From the NCBI GenBank assembly GCA_937906165.1, contig CALCYA010000037.1:1-21761 (forward strand): 21,761 bases of DNA. Direction: 5' to 3'. This DNA comes from an uncultured Bacteroidales bacterium. GTDB lineage: Bacteria; Bacteroidota; Bacteroidia; Bacteroidales; Bacteroidaceae. Below the pieces are notes generated by a model that worked only from the letters and a program-made list of their open reading frames with translations, did not search any database and was not told where the DNA came from. The translations under genes and the position numbers were made by a program. Shown in pieces: positions 17,419 through 21,761 of the stretch. The stretch's first letter is position 1; the number at the start of each line of letters is the position of its first letter.

Positions 17419-17426
17419 CAAAAGTA
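17419..17426 (-). promoter_or_regulatory. -7 element of the mraZ/division-cluster promoter
   Basis: The minus strand reads TACTTTTG, matching TAnnTTTG of the Bacteroides promoter. It would start a transcript with a leader of about 20-25 nt before the mraZ ATG. No TTTG is found 19-21 nt upstream; that region is occupied by the TGGGG repeats. It may be the main promoter of the whole cluster, since I see no other convincing promoter in the short gaps downstream. Confidence 0.6.
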
Positions 17427-17427
17427 C

Positions 17428-17450
17428 ACAATTCCCCACAATTCCCCACA
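17428..17450 (-). promoter_or_regulatory. Predicted MraZ operator (tandem TGGGG repeats)
   Basis: Two identical 10-bp units lie in tandem (17431-17440 and 17441-17450). On the minus strand each reads TGTGGGGAAT, giving TGGGG-AATTG-TGGGG. A third, degenerate unit (TGTG only) follows toward the gene and runs into the -7 box. MraZ of E. coli is known to bind direct TGGGN repeats separated by 5 nt upstream of mraZ, and the 10-bp period here matches. Overlap with the promoter suggests repression, which is inferred. Confidence 0.7.
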
Positions 17451-17603
17451 TAATGTGCAAATTATTTTCAAATAAAGTTTTCAACAATCTGTTGATATCT
17501 CGGAACGTTCCTATCCGCTTGAGAATAAATGCATTGTTGGAATGTGTTGTGAAGTGGGGTAAAAGCCCAGATATGATAAAGAGTTGAAAGTGCACGCATT
17601 TCT

Positions 17604-17633
17604 ATTGCATTTAGGGAAAAATTATTAATTTTA
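17604..17633 (+). promoter_or_regulatory. Weak candidate promoter for the M28 peptidase
   Basis: TAATTTTA (17626-17633) differs at one place from TAnnTTTG. ATTG (17604-17607) lies 18 nt upstream as a possible -33 element. Both parts are imperfect, so this is only the best candidate before the ATG at 17653. Confidence 0.3.
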
Positions 17634-17652
17634 CCACAAAATCGTAAAAACA

Positions 17653-18660
17653 ATGAATCGCAGGACAAATCTTATTCTGTCAATTTTTGTTACACTCCTG
17701 ATGCTGTCAGGTGGTATCAGTGTAAGTGCACAGGGCTTTCCCAAGAAAGCTCTTGCAAGTGTTACCGAGGAGCGTGCCCGCAATATTGTGGGTTTTCTGG
17801 CCGATGACCTTCTCCAGGGGCGTGATGCAGGTATGCAGGGAGGGTATCTTGCTGCCGAGTATATAGTCTCACTGTTCAAGGAGTGGGGTGTCGAGCCTTT
17901 CCTTGAGAGTGGATATTGCCAGCCGTTTACGGCGGTAAAGAATGTCAACAACTGGCTCACAGAAGCCAACCGTGATATAGCTCCTTTGATTGCCGATGGT
18001 TGTGAGACGCGTCAATTGAGGAATATCCTTGCGGTTATTCCCGGTAAGGAGGACGGTATTGTGGTGGTGGGTGCACATTATGACCATCTGGGCATTGACG
18101 CCACTCTTCAGGGTGACAGTTGTTTCAATGGCGCCGATGACAACGCGTCGGGTGTGTCGGCTGTATTGCAGATTGCAAGGGCAATAAAGATGTCGGGCAA
18201 GCAGCCACGTCGCACAATCATCTTTGCTCTTTGGGATGGAGAGGAGAAAGGTCTGCTCGGGTCAACCTATTTTGTTGGAAAATGCTCCTTTTTATCGGAT
18301 ATTTCAGCATATATGAACTTTGATATGGTGGGTCGTGGACCGGCTGAGAATCCTATGCACCTGAGCTATATGTACACTGCCGGCAATCCGCTCTTCGGCG
18401 ATTGGTTGCGTGAGGATGTGAAGAAATATGATTTTTGTTTCGCTCCTTACTACAATGCAGCAGAGAGTCTCATCGGCGGTAGCGACAACACCCCGTTTGC
18501 AAGAAAAGGGATACCCATCGTGTGGTATCACACCGAGGGGCATCCCGATTATCACCGTCCGTCGGACAGCTCCGACAAGATCAATTACCGCAAGCTCACA
18601 GACATCAGCCTTGCTGCCTGCCTGTGCGTATGGCGTTTGGCTAATGTACGCAAGTATTGA
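17653..18660 (+). CDS. Secreted M28-family zinc metallopeptidase
   Basis: The product is a predicted two-zinc aminopeptidase-type enzyme exported across the inner membrane. The 335-residue protein has a signal peptide (about 1-26, hydrophobic core then SVSA before QGFP) and the full set of M28 ligands. These are AHYDHLG (H142, D144), GADDNASG (bridging D162), WDGEEKG (catalytic E197, zinc E198), NFDMVGR (D224) and HPDYHRPSD (H301). Some family members are glutaminyl cyclases, so the exact substrate is open; an aminopeptidase in the periplasm or at the surface is the simplest reading. It points away from mraZ and ends 3 nt before the convergent nhaA. Confidence 0.92.
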   Translation: MNRRTNLILSIFVTLLMLSGGISVSAQGFPKKALASVTEERARNIVGFLADDLLQGRDAGMQGGYLAAEYIVSLFKEWGVEPFLESGYCQPFTAVKNVNNWLTEANRDIAPLIADGCETRQLRNILAVIPGKEDGIVVVGAHYDHLGIDATLQGDSCFNGADDNASGVSAVLQIARAIKMSGKQPRRTIIFALWDGEEKGLLGSTYFVGKCSFLSDISAYMNFDMVGRGPAENPMHLSYMYTAGNPLFGDWLREDVKKYDFCFAPYYNAAESLIGGSDNTPFARKGIPIVWYHTEGHPDYHRPSDSSDKINYRKLTDISLAACLCVWRLANVRKY

Positions 18661-18663
18661 ATG

Positions 18664-20022
18664 TTATTCCTGCTCTTCTGTTACTGCCGCGTCAGGCAAG
18701 TAGCGGTTGAGTAGCAGGCATCCAATAACAGCCGAGATGAACGAGCCGCACAGGATGCCTAACTTTGCCTGGTTCAAAAGGTGCAGGCCACTCTCTCCGA
18801 GCGATGCGTATGAGAGGTCGGCAATGAAGATGGACACTGTGAGCCCGATACCGCACACCATGCATACCGATGCAAATGCCTTCCAGTTGCTACCCTCCGG
18901 TAACTGTACAATCCTGCACTTTATTGCTACCCATGAGAATGCGAACACGCCTATGAACTTGCCCAGTACAAGGCCGGTCATAACAGACATACCTACACCG
19001 CCTGCAACATCGGTAATGCTCATTGATGACATGTCAATGCCTACGTTCGCAAATGCAAACAAAGGAATTACAATGTAGCCGATAATCTTGTAAAGGTTAT
19101 CCTCAAGTTCCTGCAGCGGGCTTATAAGCTTATCTGCGGCCGATTCAATGCTCTTGAGCTTGTGTACGTCCTCTTTGGATAGAATCATCGTGTGGTGCTT
19201 TCCGCATATCTTTGTTACCGGGAAACTGTTTATCTTCTCGCGTATGCGCTCGATGTAGTGGGCCGATCCCTTGCGCTGCGATGCAGGCACGCAGAACGCT
19301 ACAATAACGCCTGCTATCGTGGCATGTATTCCGGAGTTCAGCATTGCGTACCAAAGAATAACACCCACTGCCAGATAGTACGATTTCTTCATTATCTTCA
19401 TATAGTTGCCAAGCATAAGCAGCAGTGTGCAGCCAACAGCCATCAACAGGTATTGTACCTCAATGGCCTGTGAATAGAAGATTGCAATAACGATGATACC
19501 TCCCAAGTCATCGGCAACAGCCAGTGCTGCAAGGAACATCTTCAGACCGATGGGTACTCGTGTCTTGAATATCGACAGCACTCCAAGTGAGAATGCAATG
19601 TCTGTTGTCATAGGAATTGCTACGCCGCGTAGCATATCAGGGTCATTCGGGCAAGTGAGCCAGAAAAAGATTATGGGTACCAGCATGCCTCCGCAGGCAC
19701 CGATTATGGGCAACAGTGCCTTCTGTCGTGTTGACAGTTCTCCAACAAGGATCTCGCGCTTTATTTCGAGTCCTACCGACAGGAAGAATATTGCCATCAG
19801 GAAATCGTTTATCACCATCATCAGTGACATGTTGTGCCCGCCATGGCTGAAGAAGTTGAAATTGCCTATTGAGAGTGTCACCTCCTGCCTCCAGAACTCG
19901 AAATAGTTATCCTTCAGCGGGGAATTTGCCGCAATAAGCGCCAGTATGGTTGCAATAATCAGTACGCCACTCGTGTTGACGTACCTCTTGATCATGCTTC
20001 TGAAACTGTAGTTTGTCATCAT
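18664..20022 (-). CDS. nhaA: Na+/H+ antiporter NhaA
   Basis: NhaA exports Na+ (or Li+) in exchange for protons across the inner membrane and helps control pH and sodium. The 452-residue product has about 11-12 membrane segments and the family motifs: VGLEIKREIL (83-92), MTTDIAFSLG (138-147), the ion-binding AVADDLGGI (D171 and D172, matching D163/D164 of E. coli) and PLFAFANVG (320-328). A hydrophilic stretch (about 248-310) separates the two halves and is somewhat longer than in E. coli. Two adjacent ATG codons (20022 and 20019) are possible starts. It converges on the M28 peptidase gene. Confidence 0.95.
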   Translation of the reverse strand: MMTNYSFRSMIKRYVNTSGVLIIATILALIAANSPLKDNYFEFWRQEVTLSIGNFNFFSHGGHNMSLMMVINDFLMAIFFLSVGLEIKREILVGELSTRQKALLPIIGACGGMLVPIIFFWLTCPNDPDMLRGVAIPMTTDIAFSLGVLSIFKTRVPIGLKMFLAALAVADDLGGIIVIAIFYSQAIEVQYLLMAVGCTLLLMLGNYMKIMKKSYYLAVGVILWYAMLNSGIHATIAGVIVAFCVPASQRKGSAHYIERIREKINSFPVTKICGKHHTMILSKEDVHKLKSIESAADKLISPLQELEDNLYKIIGYIVIPLFAFANVGIDMSSMSITDVAGGVGMSVMTGLVLGKFIGVFAFSWVAIKCRIVQLPEGSNWKAFASVCMVCGIGLTVSIFIADLSYASLGESGLHLLNQAKLGILCGSFISAVIGCLLLNRYLPDAAVTEEQE

Positions 20023-20050
20023 CTTATGTCATCTCTAAAAATTCGAACCG

Positions 20051-20058
20051 CAAAATTA
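20051..20058 (-). promoter_or_regulatory. Possible -7 element of the nhaA promoter
   Basis: The minus strand reads TAATTTTG, a full match to TAnnTTTG, 29 nt before the nhaA start codon. A TTTG lies only 9 nt upstream, too close, and none is at the usual distance, so the -33 part is unclear. Confidence 0.45.
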
Positions 20059-20180
20059 CAGCCTTTTCAAACTCCAATCCTTTCGTACATTAGTGTAAAA
20101 CGCGAAACGATCTATCGGTTTTATCAATAGGTAAGTTGCTTTTCCCGGGGAAAGGCAGGGTCGGCTGTTGCCGATAAGCA

Positions 20181-20214
20181 AACAGCACGGCTTTCGTTAG
20201 AAAACCGTGCTGTT
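20181..20214 (-). terminator. Hairpin terminator of the C1B peptidase gene
   Basis: A 10-bp perfect stem (20181-20190 with 20205-20214, AACAGCACGG/CCGTGCTGTT) extends by five more pairs on the minus strand (one of them U-G), closing a 4-nt loop at 20196-20199. On the plus strand the U-G pair would be a C-A mismatch, which favours the minus reading. It lies 21 nt after the stop codon. The T run after the stem is poor (TGCTT), so termination may be partly stem-driven. Confidence 0.65.
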
Positions 20215-20235
20215 GTGTTTAGAAGCTGTATATGT

Positions 20236-21645
20236 TTACTCCTCAGGCATGAACATGGGGTCCCATGCAGGGAGCATTGTCGGCTTCTCGTTCAGAACCT
20301 TGAGCACATTCTCGGGAACATACTTCTTGTCTACTACAAGACGGAACATATATTCGTTGAACCACTCATCGGTCATGATGAGTGTGCCGTGGAAGCCTGA
20401 GCTTGCGCCCCAGCTGTTCTCCACCTGCCATTTTACGGGGTTTCCGGCCTTGTCAAGGTCAACGGCCTTCAGTGTCATGGCATGTGACGAACCACTGTCG
20501 AATGTCATCACTCTCTGGCGCTTGTCCATGCCGAACTCAATACCGAAGAGCTCGCCGTAGTTGTAGTTGTTGATGTCGAGTGTACCGCGCTTCGAGTCAA
20601 GGAACTTGCCGACGTCGCAAGAGAAGTACATCATTGTGCTGTCCTTGATTGACGCAATTGCCATCTTCTTGATTTCATCGAGAGGCAGGTTGATGTAGAG
20701 CCAGTTGTGTCCGTCGTAGAGGTGGCGGTCGTACTCAATCTCATAGCTTTTCCAGTAGGGACGTGTGGGGTCGTTCATCAGCATCACATAGTCATCCTGG
20801 AGGTTGATGTTCAGGAACTTCTCATAGAAGCTCTTCGGGGTGTACTTCTGTGGCTCCTCGCGGTACTTGCCGTTTGCGTCCTTAGGGGCCCATGTGAACT
20901 CTGTCGGTGGAACACCGTAAACCTGTGCAAGCATCTTGTAGACAACTTTCAGCTGCTCTTTCTTCATCTCAAGGAGCTTCTTCTCCTTTGCACCGTTCTC
21001 ATGTGCAGTGCGCAGCTCGAGGCCAAACTCACGCAACTTTGTGGTGAGCAGTGCCGAGAAGGCTGCAGTGTTGTCGCTTGTATAGCTCTCCTTCATCACG
21101 CCCTTTGGTACAATGCCGTACTTTGCGATGAGGTCGGCAACGCCTGTGAATGTGCCGCCGTCGCTCAGCGGGTGCTTGAAAAGCCACTCCACGGTGCGGT
21201 CGTCGTATGGTGCCTTGCGTGTGTCGATTACACCCTGCAGGAACAGGTTCGACTTCTCCAACTGGTCGAAGAAGAAGTTGTATACCTGTGAGAACTCGAA
21301 TGCACCGAGGTTCTCATTTGCTATCATCTTGGCACGCAACACGTTCATTCCGGTGAACAGCCAGCAACGGCCCGATGACTTCTGGTCGGTGATACCTTTT
21401 GAGTTTACGCTGTGGCTGAAGTGTGTGTCCATCTCATTGAGGTTCTCCTGGTTTACAGACAGCACCTTCACCGAGTTTGCCAACATCACGTTCTGCAGGG
21501 CTTTCTCTGCCCCTGTGGGAGCATAGCTTTCCTTGAGTTCCTGGAGCATCTGTGCATCGATACCGCCCTTGTTCTCCTGTGCTGTGGCACCGGCCGACAG
21601 CAGCAAGGCTGCTGCAAAGCAGCCGAATAGTCTTGTCTTGTTCAT
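20236..21645 (-). CDS. Secreted C1B-family cysteine peptidase (bleomycin hydrolase/PepC-like)
   Basis: The product is a papain-fold cysteine peptidase of the bleomycin hydrolase/aminopeptidase C family (C1B). The 469-residue protein has the catalytic set: Q88 and C94 in QKSSGRCWLFTG (88-99), H388 in SGSSHAM (384-390) and N410 in VENSWG (408-413). Unlike the cytosolic PepC enzymes it starts with a signal peptide (about 1-22, hydrophobic core, then GATA before QENK). This points to the periplasm or outside, where it could trim peptides. The C-terminus ends PMFMPEE; in some C1B enzymes the C-terminal residues enter the active site. It has its own promoter and terminator. Confidence 0.93.
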   Translation of the reverse strand: MNKTRLFGCFAAALLLSAGATAQENKGGIDAQMLQELKESYAPTGAEKALQNVMLANSVKVLSVNQENLNEMDTHFSHSVNSKGITDQKSSGRCWLFTGMNVLRAKMIANENLGAFEFSQVYNFFFDQLEKSNLFLQGVIDTRKAPYDDRTVEWLFKHPLSDGGTFTGVADLIAKYGIVPKGVMKESYTSDNTAAFSALLTTKLREFGLELRTAHENGAKEKKLLEMKKEQLKVVYKMLAQVYGVPPTEFTWAPKDANGKYREEPQKYTPKSFYEKFLNINLQDDYVMLMNDPTRPYWKSYEIEYDRHLYDGHNWLYINLPLDEIKKMAIASIKDSTMMYFSCDVGKFLDSKRGTLDINNYNYGELFGIEFGMDKRQRVMTFDSGSSHAMTLKAVDLDKAGNPVKWQVENSWGASSGFHGTLIMTDEWFNEYMFRLVVDKKYVPENVLKVLNEKPTMLPAWDPMFMPEE

Positions 21646-21672
21646 ATATTATCTTTTTTGTCTTTCACATTG

Positions 21673-21703
21673 CGAAGATAGTGAATAATTTAAAAAATGC
21701 AAA
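21673..21703 (-). promoter_or_regulatory. Bacteroides-type promoter of the C1B peptidase gene
   Basis: On the minus strand TTTG (21703-21700) is followed after 19 nt by TATCTTCG (21680-21673), one base from TAnnTTTG. It lies 28 nt before the ATG. The 54-bp inverted-repeat arm begins just 4 nt upstream of the -33 element. Confidence 0.75.
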
Positions 21704-21707
21704 GACC

Positions 21708-21761
21708 GGTTCACCTGCAAACTATAGGGGGAATATCTTTTTAACACAGACAAAACATTAA
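21708..21761 (-). repeat. Right arm of the 54-bp perfect inverted repeat
   Basis: These bases, read on the minus strand, equal 2-55 of the window without a mismatch, so both arms point inward. The match runs to the very last base, so its true outer limit is not visible. It sits directly upstream of the C1B peptidase promoter and leaves all genes whole. Confidence 0.95.

Noticed and set aside
17428..17450. Tandem repeats as a CRISPR or minisatellite
   Set aside because: There are only two 10-bp units with no spacers, and the position upstream of mraZ fits a regulator site better.
20141..20174. Two small hairpins downstream of the C1B peptidase terminator (around TTTCCCGGGGAAA and TCGGC/GCCGA)
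   Set aside because: The stems are only 5-6 bp, without T runs or other support. They may be chance structures or part of an untranslated end, so they are not listed as features.
20707..21291. Plus-strand open frame of 194 codons opposite the C1B peptidase
   Set aside because: It is antisense to a gene with a full catalytic set, promoter and terminator. The Val/Leu/Cys-rich product has no recognisable feature.

Overview
The window is a stretch of core chromosome from a member of the Bacteroidota, most likely order Bacteroidales (family not resolved). Three things support this. The promoters fit the Bacteroides-type pattern (TTTG, 19-21 nt, TAnnTTTG) rather than -35/-10 boxes. The cell-division genes have Bacteroidota character: FtsI has a C-terminal PASTA domain, MraY has a long extracytoplasmic insertion, and FtsA has a charged linker before its membrane helix. 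The gene order is also the one expected for this order. I saw no phage genes, transposase, CRISPR array or toxin-antitoxin pair.

Layout. The left edge (1-669) holds one arm of a 54-bp inverted repeat, an intrinsic terminator, and a minus-strand rpsT (S20) and tRNA-Glu(TTC) unit with a good promoter. recO (plus strand) runs divergently from that unit and meets yqeY tail to tail with a 4-nt overlap. From 17390 down to 1392 lies an unbroken 14-gene minus-strand division and cell wall (dcw) cluster: mraZ, rsmH, ftsL, ftsI, murE, mraY, murD, ftsW, murG, murC, ftsQ, ftsA, ftsZ, yqeY. Gaps inside it are 0-43 nt and several genes overlap. Upstream of mraZ, two perfect 10-bp repeats with a TGGGG core lie on the promoter and look like an MraZ autoregulatory box. 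The right part holds a secreted M28 metallopeptidase (plus strand), a convergent nhaA Na+/H+ antiporter, and a secreted C1B cysteine peptidase with a clear promoter and a strong terminator. The second arm of the 54-bp inverted repeat closes the window.

How the genes work together. MurC, MurD and MurE add L-Ala, D-Glu and the third residue (meso-diaminopimelate, judging from the DNPR motif of MurE) to UDP-MurNAc. MraY and MurG then build lipids I and II. FtsW and FtsI polymerise and cross-link the glycan at the septum, together with FtsQ and FtsL. FtsZ and FtsA form the cytoplasmic ring. MraZ and RsmH are the usual regulatory and rRNA-methylation genes at the head of the cluster. murB, murF and ddl are absent and must lie elsewhere.

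The window is largely conserved housekeeping DNA and I found no clearly new system. The items most worth a second look are the perfect inverted repeat at the two ends and the predicted MraZ operator. Smaller points are the low-complexity linker of FtsA, the acidic FtsZ tail and the A-tract at the start of ftsL.
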